Of a stretch of 9,369 nucleotides of DNA, positions 1-5,713 are shown piece after piece (the stretch's first letter is position 1; every line of letters begins with the position of its first letter). The translations under genes and the position numbers were made by a program. This DNA is from Nitrosomonadales bacterium (GTDB lineage Bacteria > Pseudomonadota > Gammaproteobacteria > Burkholderiales > Sulfuricellaceae): the NCBI GenBank assembly GCA_003104895.1, contig PQAG01000074.1, positions 349-9,717 on the forward strand, read 5' to 3'. Under the pieces are notes generated by a model, which saw nothing but the letters and a program-made list of their open reading frames with translations, did no database searches and was not told where the DNA came from.

Positions 1-594
1 AAGGAAGACCTGCCGGGCGTATGGGCCGATCTCGACATGCCCTCCGGCCACGCCTACGGCAAGGCGCTGCGCACGGTGAAAACCTGCGTCGGCAAGGAAT
101 TCTGCCGCTTCGGCACGCAGGACTCGACCCGGATGGGCATCGACCTGGAACAGGCGTTCTGGAAAATGTGGGCGCCGCACAAGGTCAAGTTCGCCGTCTC
201 GGGCTGCCCGCGCAACTGCGCCGAGGCCGCCATCAAGGACGTGGGCATCATCGGCGTGGATTCCGGCTGGGAAATCTACGTCGGCGGCAACGGCGGCATC
301 AAGACCGAAGTGGCCGAGTTCCTGGTCAAGGTCAAGACGGCGGAGGAAGTGCTGGAATACAGCGGCGCCTTCATCCAGGCCTACCGCGAGGAAGCCCGCT
401 ACCTGGACCGCACCGTGCACTGGATCCAGCGCGTGGGCATGGACTACGTGAAAAAGCGCGTGCTGGAAGACGAAGCAGGGCGCAAGGCGCTCTACCAGCG
501 CCTGCTCCACGCGCTCTCGGTGGAAAAGGACCCGTGGAAGGAAAGGGCGACAGAAGGCGTTGCGAAGCACGAATTCGAGATTTTGTCGGTGTGA
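1..594 (+). CDS. nirB: NAD(P)H-dependent nitrite reductase large subunit, C-terminal part (partial at left edge)
   Basis: This is the siroheme/[4Fe-4S] end of the cytoplasmic assimilatory-type nitrite reductase, which reduces nitrite to ammonium with electrons from NAD(P)H. The frame is open from base 1, so the N-terminal FAD/NAD domain and the [2Fe-2S] region lie outside the window; 197 codons are seen. The sequence shows the sulfite/nitrite reductase cluster signature in two halves: TCVGKEFCRFG (CX5C, Cys codons at 85 and 103) and SGCPRNCAEA (CX3C, Cys codons at 205 and 217). Between and after these are the typical AVSGCPRNC and GWEIYVGGNGG strings of NirB. A C-terminal helical tail follows, ending at TGA 592-594. 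nirD follows on the same strand after 181 bp, which supports a nirBD unit. The ATG at 37 is internal, not the true start. Confidence 0.95.
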   Translation, partial: KEDLPGVWADLDMPSGHAYGKALRTVKTCVGKEFCRFGTQDSTRMGIDLEQAFWKMWAPHKVKFAVSGCPRNCAEAAIKDVGIIGVDSGWEIYVGGNGGIKTEVAEFLVKVKTAEEVLEYSGAFIQAYREEARYLDRTVHWIQRVGMDYVKKRVLEDEAGRKALYQRLLHALSVEKDPWKERATEGVAKHEFEILSV

Positions 595-690
595 GAATAA
601 AGCTAACCGCATAGGCTCGAAGGTGCAAAGAAAACGGCGGCCTCTTTCTTGCTTTGCGTCTTTGCAGTTCGGCAGTTTCTTGCAGGGGTG

Positions 691-734
691 TAGGTCGGGT
701 TTTAACCCGGCGTGCCGGGCTTAAGCCCGGCCTA
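691..734. repeat. REP-like double palindrome
   Basis: Two 20-base arms (691-710 and 715-734) face each other as an inverted repeat with 4 mismatches, separated by CGTG. Each arm is also close to self-complementary; CCGGGCTTAAGCCCGG (715-730) is a perfect 16-base palindrome. The outer ends are TAGG and CCTA. Elements of the TAGGTCGGGTTT...AACCCG style are a familiar dispersed extragenic repeat type in betaproteobacteria. A copy number cannot be judged from one window. It could fold as two adjacent hairpins or one long stem in the nirBD transcript, and might tune the stability or relative expression of nirB and nirD. Confidence 0.75.
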
Positions 735-764
735 TGAGTGAATCGGTAATTGAATTGGACATAC

Positions 765-769
765 AGGAG
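765..769 (+). promoter_or_regulatory. nirD ribosome binding site
   Basis: AGGAG lies six bases before the ATG at 776. It decides the nirD start in favour of 776 over the in-frame ATG at 734, which overlaps the palindromic repeat and has no purine-rich site in front of it. Confidence 0.8.
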
Positions 770-775
770 TTTCAA

Positions 776-1084
776 ATGAGCAACTGGATCAGAGTCGCGC
801 CGCTGAACGAATTCCCGCAACTGGGCGCCCGCGTGGTGCGCCACGACGGCAAGGAAATCGCCGTGTTCCGCAACGCCGGCGAAGATGTCTTCGCCATGAA
901 CGACAGTTGCCCGCACAAGGGCGGCCCGCTGTCCCAGGGCATCGTTTACGGCAACACCGTGACCTGCCCGCTGCACGGCATGAACATCTGCTTCGACGAC
1001 GGCAAGGCGCTGGCGCCGGACGAGGGCTGCGTCGGCACCTATCCCGTCAAGGTGGAAGAGGGCGTGGTGTTTCTGCAGGTTTGA
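776..1084 (+). CDS. nirD: Nitrite reductase small subunit, Rieske-type NirD
   Basis: This 102-residue protein is the small partner of NirB in cytoplasmic nitrite reduction to ammonium. It begins MSNWIRVAPLNEFP and shows a complete Rieske [2Fe-2S] ligand set: C45-P-H47 in SCPHKGGPL and C64-P-L-H67 in TCPLHG. It ends with the small C-terminal strand EEGVVFLQV that is usual in NirD. Its length fits the family (about 100-110 residues). The start at 776 is chosen because AGGAG lies six bases upstream; an in-frame ATG at 734 falls in a repeat. Known for the family: E. coli NirD has the Rieske fold without the metal ligands, so this is the cluster-binding form found in other lineages. Position behind nirB supports the call over a generic Rieske ferredoxin. 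Confidence 0.93.
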   Translation: MSNWIRVAPLNEFPQLGARVVRHDGKEIAVFRNAGEDVFAMNDSCPHKGGPLSQGIVYGNTVTCPLHGMNICFDDGKALAPDEGCVGTYPVKVEEGVVFLQV

Positions 1085-1125
1085 GGATGGAGGGAGTTCA
1101 GGCCGATCTTGCACGCAGAGAGCAG

Positions 1126-1192
1126 GATCGGGTCTGAATCTGCAGGGCAGCTGTGCGCCCGTTCCGGACATGAGCCACAGCCAGGCCCGATC
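1126..1192. other. Nested inverted repeats in the convergent nirD/fliL gap
   Basis: GATCGGG (1126-1132) is complementary to CCCGATC (1186-1192), and inside this GCTGTG (1150-1155) is complementary to CACAGC (1176-1181). It lies between the converging ends of nirD and the fliL-like gene, where a bidirectional 3' structure would be expected. No T-run follows on either strand, so it does not qualify as an ordinary intrinsic terminator. The pairing is modest and could be chance. Confidence 0.3.
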
Positions 1193-1203
1193 AATCGGAC
1201 AGG

Positions 1204-1599
1204 CTACTGAATGACGAAAGATTCGAACAGAACATCCGTCACGCCTTCTTTCGCATCCAGCTTCAGTACCTTGTTGATGGCAGCCTTGATCAGACCCATC
1301 ACTTTTTGCTTGCCGGCCAGCGTTGCCAGTTCCTCGCTGTTCTGGCTGCTGAGCATCAGGATAAGCTCGTGGCGGATGACAGGATTCCATCCCTTGATGG
1401 AGTCTGCAATCTTGGGGTCGGCAATCTTGAGCACGATATCGACCTGCAAATACTGCGTCAATCCCTGCAGATTGACGGTAAAGGTTTCCAGCTTGGCGTA
1501 TGGAGACGCGCCGCCTTCCTTGGAGCCGCCCCCGCTGGCGTGGACAGGAGCAGAAAGAAGTAACATTACAGCGAGCAGCGAAGCCCAGATAAAGCGCAT
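1204..1599 (-). CDS. fliL: FliL-like protein with N-terminal signal/anchor segment
   Basis: This 131-residue protein belongs to the FliL family, whose classic members are inner-membrane proteins with a periplasmic domain that surrounds the flagellar stator. Residues 1-22 form a hydrophobic signal or anchor (FIWASLLAVMLLLSAPVHA) with a plausible AHAS-type cleavage site at VHA-S. A Gly/Ser/Lys linker of about ten residues follows. The FliL domain starts near residue 35 (KLETFTVNLQ), continues with YLQVDIVLKIADP and ends with the family-typical GVTDVLFESFVIQ. It lacks the short cytoplasmic N-terminus of flagellar FliL and may be fully secreted. No other flagellar gene is visible here, so it may be a stand-alone paralogue rather than the fliL of a fliLMN operon. 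The start has only a weak GGGG upstream, but the signal peptide supports it. Confidence 0.8.
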   Translation of the reverse strand: MRFIWASLLAVMLLLSAPVHASGGGSKEGGASPYAKLETFTVNLQGLTQYLQVDIVLKIADPKIADSIKGWNPVIRHELILMLSSQNSEELATLAGKQKVMGLIKAAINKVLKLDAKEGVTDVLFESFVIQ

Positions 1600-1673
1600 T
1601 TTTATGCCCCGGAAACGAATTTTACTAAGAACCTACTGAATAGGCTCTAAGCTTATCTGATTCGGTCGGGCCG

Positions 1674-1889
1674 TCAAGCGCCGGCAGATGCCTCCGGACA
1701 GGAAACCGTAATCAGCGGGCGCTAGAGCCGCCATGCCATGTATTCCATGAGCCGCGTCCTGCCGCAGCCGGCAGTCCCCTTGAGCAGGACCGGCAGCCTG
1801 TGCCGGTAACCCGCCTCGAAAATGGCGGTTTCCTGGACTATCGGCTCGTAGTAGGGCTCGTCATGGATAAAGTGCTCTTCCGGCGCCAG
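1674..1889 (-). pseudogene. Decayed CbbQ/NirQ/NorQ-family AAA+ ATPase N-terminal remnant
   Basis: The minus strand translates to a stretch matching the N-terminus of MoxR-type AAA+ ATPases of the CbbQ/NirQ/NorQ group, which remodel or activate RuBisCO or NO reductase. It reads APEEHFIHDEPYYEPIV, then FEAGYRHRLPVLLKG, then the Walker A region GTAGCGRT, then EYMAWRL. The family consensus here is roughly LPVLLKGPTGCGKT followed by EYMAWRLGRPLITVSC. The invariant Walker A lysine is Arg, and a TAG (1722-1724) replaces the usual Gly codon after WRL. Reading on in the same frame restores RPLITVSC before homology is lost at a TGA (1674-1676). More than two-thirds of the gene, including Walker B and the arginine finger, is missing, and no convincing start codon is left. 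I read this as a dead fragment; the family match is from memory, not a search. Confidence 0.72.
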
Positions 1890-1932
1890 GGAGTGCGCTA
1901 TAAGGTGGGGCTCGCGAAGCGATCCTGGGGTA

Positions 1933-1967
1933 CCCCTCTCCCGCTTGCGGGGGAGGCAGGGGTGGGG
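1933..1967. repeat. GC-rich hairpin, CCCTCTCCC-type extragenic repeat
   Basis: CCTCTCCCGC (1935-1944) pairs with GCGGGGGAGG (1947-1956) over ten positions with a single G-T wobble, and a further GGGGTGGGG copy follows at 1959-1967. The form CCCCTCTCCC-GC-GGGGGAGG-GGGGTGGGG is typical of dispersed intergenic repeats in proteobacteria. It lies 17 bases past the stop codon of the minus-strand cysteine-cluster gene. It may stabilise that 3' end, but no T-run makes it a standard terminator. It also marks the upstream limit of the ATPase remnant. Confidence 0.6.
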
Positions 1968-1983
1968 AGAGCGGTCATGGCTG

Positions 1984-2928
1984 CTAGTCGTTGCCGCCGC
2001 AGCCGCAGTCGCCAGGCCTGGGGTCCGGGCTGTATTTCTCGTCCTCGAGTCTCTGGCGATCCTTCTGCATTTCGGCGATGATCGACTGGGCGCGCTCATT
2101 CAGCCTGGCGCGGCGCTTCTCGTAAGCGCCCTCCTGCTCCTCCAGGAATTTTTCATTGAACAGTGCCTGCTTGAGGAAATTGAAGCCGAATTCCATCAGC
2201 TTCTCGTCATCGGCCACGATTTCCGCCATGGTTTCCACCGGCACTACGTAGGATTCATTGAAAGACGGGCTGATGACGAAAGCACGGAAACGATCCAGAT
2301 CGTAGCTGGTCATGAAAAACAGCTGGTTGGAGATTTGCGGCGGCTTGCCGACCGCGGGGCCGGCAGATTTCTTTTTCAGGATCAGTTGACGCCAGCCGCG
2401 GCTCATCTCGTCGTAGCCTTCGGCGCCCTGTTCCTTGCGGTATTCGTCAATGGTCAGCTTGCGCGGTTCCTGGTGGCCGAGACAATGCTTCTCCTGCACC
2501 AGCGCGTAGGCTGTGCGGTCTGTGTATTCGTCCGAGCGGCGCATGGAAAGGAGTGCAACCGGATAGTAGCGGCAGGCGGCGGGGCGGTCTTCATAGACGC
2601 TGCAGCCTTCGTCGACCATGAACTGGCAGGCGGTTCCGCCTTCGACCGGCTGGAATTTCACGCCCGGAAGGCCGTCCTTGTCCAGTTCGTAGGGGAAGGT
2701 ATATTGCTGCAGAAATTCGCCGGACGACATGCCCAGGCGATTTTTCAGCCGCAGGATGTCATAGGGAGTCAGCGGAATGTCGATATTGCTGCAGCAGGCA
2801 TTCCAGCACTTGACCTGGCGGTGGCAGCGGAACTGGATGGTGGTGTCGCCTTCCAGCATGTTGGGCATGACCGGGCTTTCCACAAAGGGAGAGTCTTTGG
2901 CCAAATTTTGAAATTCCTGTTCGTCCAT
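1984..2928 (-). CDS. YkgJ-type cysteine-cluster protein (putative Fe-S or zinc-binding)
   Basis: A 314-residue cytoplasmic protein with no signal or membrane segment. Its cysteine pattern is that of the YkgJ/CxxxCxxCC family: C35 and C41-x3-C45-C46 in FRCHRQVKCWNACC, then C101, C109 and C119 in the block TACQFMVDEGC...DRPAACRYYP. Members are annotated as Fe-S or zinc-chelating proteins of unclear role. Here the core is followed by about 190 extra residues, with a charged, probably coiled helical stretch near 255-300 and a final CGCGG motif. This is longer than many minimal family members. I chose the ATG at 2928 because GAGGA lies five bases upstream; an in-frame ATG at 2940 and one at 3015 lack such a site. 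It lies downstream of aprA on the same strand but beyond a strong terminator, so it probably has its own promoter. Function is unknown; a link to sulfur oxidation is only positional. Confidence 0.82.
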   Translation of the reverse strand: MDEQEFQNLAKDSPFVESPVMPNMLEGDTTIQFRCHRQVKCWNACCSNIDIPLTPYDILRLKNRLGMSSGEFLQQYTFPYELDKDGLPGVKFQPVEGGTACQFMVDEGCSVYEDRPAACRYYPVALLSMRRSDEYTDRTAYALVQEKHCLGHQEPRKLTIDEYRKEQGAEGYDEMSRGWRQLILKKKSAGPAVGKPPQISNQLFFMTSYDLDRFRAFVISPSFNESYVVPVETMAEIVADDEKLMEFGFNFLKQALFNEKFLEEQEGAYEKRRARLNERAQSIIAEMQKDRQRLEDEKYSPDPRPGDCGCGGND

Positions 2929-2933
2929 GATGT

Positions 2934-2938
2934 TCCTC
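2934..2938 (-). promoter_or_regulatory. Ribosome binding site deciding the start of the cysteine-cluster gene
   Basis: On the minus strand GAGGA sits five bases before the ATG at 2926-2928. It overlaps the upstream in-frame ATG (2938-2940), which itself has no purine-rich site, so the shorter 314-residue product is favoured. Confidence 0.7.
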
Positions 2939-3050
2939 ATTGGTGCGCCATGCGCGGTTAATACGTAAATGTCCAGACAGAAGAGAGGCTGCGGACCTGT
3001 CTTGTGTCTTGGCACTTGTCCATGTTTGCAGCATGTACATTCAATACTGA

Positions 3051-3081
3051 AAGAAAAAACCGGGCACCTTGCGGCGCCCGG
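3051..3081 (-). terminator. Intrinsic terminator of the aprBA transcript
   Basis: On the minus strand a 9-bp GC-rich stem (CCGGGCGCC with GGTGCCCGG, one G-T wobble) closes a GCAA tetraloop and is followed directly by TTTTTTCTT. It lies 33 bases past the aprA stop codon. This is a textbook rho-independent terminator and separates aprBA from the cysteine-cluster gene downstream. Confidence 0.93.
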
Positions 3082-3113
3082 CTTTCATTTTACTACACTG
3101 TTACAGCAAACTC

Positions 3114-5126
3114 TTAGTGAGCAGCCGGCTTGAACAGTTTGGACTTGTCCACCAGATCCACGTGGGCGCGCTTGAAGCAGGTCCAGGTCTTGGTGGTCTT
3201 GTCGTAGATGGAGTTCACGAAGCACTTCCAGTTTTGCTCATCGACAAAGTTCTTGTCCATGCGGTAGTAGAAGCCAGGATAGCGGCTTTCTTCACGGAAC
3301 TGGATGTGTTTCATGTGAGCTTCAGCAGTCAGGATGCGGTGGTAGTTTTCCCACGCACGCAGCAGTTCGTGCAGATCCTTCGCACGCATTTTCTCTGCGT
3401 CTTCCTTCAGCATGCCCAGCTTCTCTTCTGCCACGGCCAGCATCTTGTCGTTGGTCGTGTAGTAGGTTGCAACGCCAGCAACATACTCGTCCATGATTTT
3501 CTGCAGGCGGAATTGCAGCATCTTCGGAGTGATGTAGTTGGGGTTCACGTCGATCGCGGTGGTGTAGTCCTTGAACTCCAGGAAGTTACGCACCGGCTTG
3601 TAGATCTGCTCGACCAGAACAGCAGGATCGGTGTCGAGTTCGACATTCATATCCTTGTTGTCAACGCAGTACTTGACCATGGCCTTGGCAGCCAGGCGGC
3701 CTTCAGCGTGGGAGCCGGAGGAGAACTTGTGGCCGGATGCGCCAACGCCGTCACCGGCGGTGAACAGGCCCTTGACGGTGGTCATGCCACGGTAGCCCCA
3801 GTTCCAGCCTTGCGGCAGGTGAGCAGGTACGCCAGCCTGGCCTTCGCTGGTCGGTGCGCCGACGTCTTCAGGACCGGAAGTCCAGATACCGCAGCAACCG
3901 GAGTGGGAGCCCAGCAGGTAGGGTTCGGTCGGCATCAGTTCGGAGTTTTTCTTCTCCGGCTCGATGTTCTCACCAACCCAGATACCGCATTGGCCAACGC
4001 ACATGTCCAGGAAGTCTTCCCAGGCTTCTGCTTCCAGGTGCTTCACTTCGCGCGGAGACAGGGTCTCTTTCAGCTTGGCAAGAGCAGTCACGGTGTCCAT
4101 GTAAATCGGGCCGCGGCCTTCCTTCATTTCCTTCAGCATCAGGTGGTTACGCAGGCAGGATGCTGGAACGGCAGCTTGACCATACGGAGGATAGTCGTTC
4201 AGCATTTCCTTGTTTTTCTGCATGTACACTTCGCCGTTGGCGTTGGTGGCCTGGGCCTTGAACAGCAGGAACCATGCGCCGACCGGGCCGTAACCGTCCT
4301 TGAAACGGGCTGGCACGAAGCGGTTTTCCATCATGGTCAGTTCTGCACCGGCTTCAGCAGCCATGGTGTAGGTGGAACCAGCGTTCCAAACCGGGTACCA
4401 GGCGCGGCCTTGGCCTTCACCAACGGAACGGGGGCGGAACAGGTTCACGCAACCGCCGGCAGCCAGCAGGATGGCCTTGGCTTTGTAAACCACCACTTTG
4501 TGGTCACGCACGGAGAAGCCGACAGCACCGGCGATGCGGTTCTTGTCGTTCTTGTCGTTCACCAGTTTGACGATGAAGATACGTTCCTGGATGCGGTCCA
4601 TGCCCAGCGCTTTCTTGGCAGCTTCGGCAACGATCCACTTGTAGGATTCACCGTTGATCATGATCTGCCATTTGCCGGAACGCACGGGCTTGCCGCCGTC
4701 TTTCAGCTTGGGCATTTCAACGGAACCGTCATGACGCTCACCGGCTTCGTCAGTCTTCCAGATCGGCAGGCCCCATTCTTCGAACAGGTGCACGGATTCG
4801 TCAACGTGACGGCCCACATCGTAGGCCAGATCGTCACGGGTAATACCCATCAGGTCGTTGGACACCATACGGGCGTAGTCAGCCGGGTCTTGCGCATCAC
4901 CGATGTAGGTGTTGATCGCGGACAGACCTTGAGCAACGGCGCCGGAGCGGTCCATTGCAGCCTTGTCAACCAGCTTGATTTTCAGGTCAACGCCGTTTTC
5001 AGCCTTGGCGGCATCAGCCCAGCGCATGATTTCGTAAGCGGCGCCGGAGCAGGCCATACCGCCACCAATAAGAAGAATGTCAACTTCTTCTTGGATTACT
5101 TCAGGATTTCCAAAGGTTCCAGACAT
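3114..5126 (-). CDS. aprA: Dissimilatory adenylylsulfate (APS) reductase alpha subunit
   Basis: A 670-residue cytoplasmic flavoprotein. With AprB it interconverts APS and sulfite plus AMP; in a sulfur oxidiser it runs in the APS-forming direction. An N-terminal FAD-binding motif is seen at residues 18-28 (LLIGGGMACSG), followed by DRSGAVAQGLSAIN around 59-72. The flavin domain continues with ILLAAGGC (219-226). The active-site region ENRFVPARFKDGYGPVGAWF spans about 267-286, and GSHSGCCG at 406-413 holds His408, probably the equivalent of the active-site His398 of the A. fulgidus enzyme. The C-terminal helical domain ends in a lysine-rich LFKPAAH. Length matches AprA (about 620-670). The start has AAAGG upstream and lies 43 bases after aprB. 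The protein is intact, and an intrinsic terminator follows it. Oxidative rather than reductive use is inferred from the nirBD and betaproteobacterial context. Confidence 0.98.
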   Translation of the reverse strand: MSGTFGNPEVIQEEVDILLIGGGMACSGAAYEIMRWADAAKAENGVDLKIKLVDKAAMDRSGAVAQGLSAINTYIGDAQDPADYARMVSNDLMGITRDDLAYDVGRHVDESVHLFEEWGLPIWKTDEAGERHDGSVEMPKLKDGGKPVRSGKWQIMINGESYKWIVAEAAKKALGMDRIQERIFIVKLVNDKNDKNRIAGAVGFSVRDHKVVVYKAKAILLAAGGCVNLFRPRSVGEGQGRAWYPVWNAGSTYTMAAEAGAELTMMENRFVPARFKDGYGPVGAWFLLFKAQATNANGEVYMQKNKEMLNDYPPYGQAAVPASCLRNHLMLKEMKEGRGPIYMDTVTALAKLKETLSPREVKHLEAEAWEDFLDMCVGQCGIWVGENIEPEKKNSELMPTEPYLLGSHSGCCGIWTSGPEDVGAPTSEGQAGVPAHLPQGWNWGYRGMTTVKGLFTAGDGVGASGHKFSSGSHAEGRLAAKAMVKYCVDNKDMNVELDTDPAVLVEQIYKPVRNFLEFKDYTTAIDVNPNYITPKMLQFRLQKIMDEYVAGVATYYTTNDKMLAVAEEKLGMLKEDAEKMRAKDLHELLRAWENYHRILTAEAHMKHIQFREESRYPGFYYRMDKNFVDEQNWKCFVNSIYDKTTKTWTCFKRAHVDLVDKSKLFKPAAH

Positions 5127-5169
5127 CTTAATTACCTTTCAAAGTTCGTAAATAATCTGTGGCCGCGAA

Positions 5170-5637
5170 TTACTTGCGGATCAGTTCAGCGGGGTTGCCA
5201 GTGCGGTAGCCGTTCATCTGGTTGAAGAAACCGGATTTTGCGATGTTGGCCATGCTTGCAGCTGGTTTGCCGCCGTAGCAGTCGATCGAGCCTTCAGGCG
5301 TGGTGCGGATCGGGAACTTGAAGCGCTTCAGCGTGCCGTTACGGAACTTGATGGTCCACATGATGGAGTCGGAACCGCGCAGAGGCTGCACGGAACCGCC
5401 CAGGGGCACGACGTCGGCGTAGTGACGGGCTTCAATTGCTTGCTGCGGGCAAATCTTCACGCAGGAATAGCATTCCCAGCACTGCTCGGGTTCCTGGTTG
5501 AAGGCGCGCATGGCGTGGCCGGTTTCGGAACCGTCTTTGTCCAGCTTCATCAGGTCGTGCGGGCAGATGTACATGCACGCGGTTTTGTCCTGACCTTTGC
5601 AGCCGTCACATTTGTCGGTACGCACAAAAGTTGGCAT
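5170..5637 (-). CDS. aprB: Dissimilatory APS reductase beta subunit (ferredoxin-like)
   Basis: A 155-residue iron-sulfur subunit that carries electrons between the AprA flavin and the membrane electron acceptor. Two [4Fe-4S] sites are visible: C10, C13, C21 and C25 (CDGCKGQDKTACMYICP), and C53, C56, C59 and C63 (CWECYSCVKICP). The enlarged CX7C spacing in the first site is characteristic of AprB. Trp54 lies next to the second cluster motif; in the A. fulgidus enzyme a Trp between cluster and flavin helps electron transfer, and Trp54 may be its counterpart. The C-terminal part (from about 85) is the tail that wraps around AprA in known structures. The start is supported by AGGAG eight bases upstream. 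It is followed by aprA after 43 bases, and an intrinsic-type hairpin precedes it. Confidence 0.97.
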   Translation of the reverse strand: MPTFVRTDKCDGCKGQDKTACMYICPHDLMKLDKDGSETGHAMRAFNQEPEQCWECYSCVKICPQQAIEARHYADVVPLGGSVQPLRGSDSIMWTIKFRNGTLKRFKFPIRTTPEGSIDCYGGKPAASMANIAKSGFFNQMNGYRTGNPAELIRK

Positions 5638-5670
5638 TGCTTTTACTCCTCAGTATTGACATTACAACTA

Positions 5671-5699
5671 TAAAAAAGCCGGTAACACACGTTACCGGC
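5671..5699 (-). terminator. Intercistronic intrinsic terminator or attenuator between sat and aprB
   Basis: On the minus strand GCCGGTAAC and GTTACCGGC form a perfect 9-bp stem around a GTGT loop, followed at once by TTTTTTA. It lies 14 bases past the sat stop codon and 33 bases before the aprB start codon. It has all the marks of a rho-independent terminator, yet it sits between two genes of one pathway. Partial read-through would make it a control point that sets the sat to aprBA ratio. It could also mark 3' processing of a sat transcript. Confidence 0.9.
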
Positions 5700-5713
5700 C
5701 AACCTTAAAAAAC

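Larger units (their letters stand above)
595..775 (+). other. nirB-nirD intergenic spacer
   Basis: This 181-bp gap lies between the two nitrite reductase subunit genes, which in many genomes sit only a few bases apart. Its first half contains an imperfect inverted arrangement, GCAAAGAAAA at 625-634 against CTTTGC at 652-657, with a further CTTTGCA just after. These strings resemble the CTTTGCG-type low-complexity runs often seen between genes in betaproteobacteria. The second half holds the double-palindrome element described separately, then the nirD ribosome binding site. There is no convincing intrinsic terminator because no T-run follows a stem. I see no gene in it. Confidence 0.6.

Noticed and set aside
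734..775. Upstream in-frame ATG extending nirD by 14 residues
   Set aside because: It overlaps the palindromic repeat, lacks a ribosome binding site, and the extra residues are not part of the NirD fold; AGGAG points to 776.
371..1390. 339-codon minus-strand open frame across the nirB end, nirD and part of the fliL-like gene
   Set aside because: It overlaps three well-supported features and reads as low-complexity Arg/Pro-rich sequence.
1630..1680. sigma-70 promoter for the fliL-like gene using TTGACG (1672-1677, minus strand)
   Set aside because: The -35-like hexamer is good but no acceptable -10 lies 16-18 bases downstream, so I did not list it.
1945..2961. 338-codon plus-strand open frame opposite the cysteine-cluster gene
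   Set aside because: The minus-strand protein has a coherent cysteine pattern and ribosome binding site; the plus-strand translation has neither.
2929..3015. N-terminal extension of the cysteine-cluster protein to an ATG at 3015
   Set aside because: No ribosome binding site there, while GAGGA sits properly before the ATG at 2928.
3069..5225. Long open frame of 718 codons on the plus strand opposite aprA
   Set aside because: It is the complement of aprA and parts of its flanks; the aprA product is a clear full-length family member and the antisense translation has no recognisable domain and a biased, His/Val/Gly-rich make-up.
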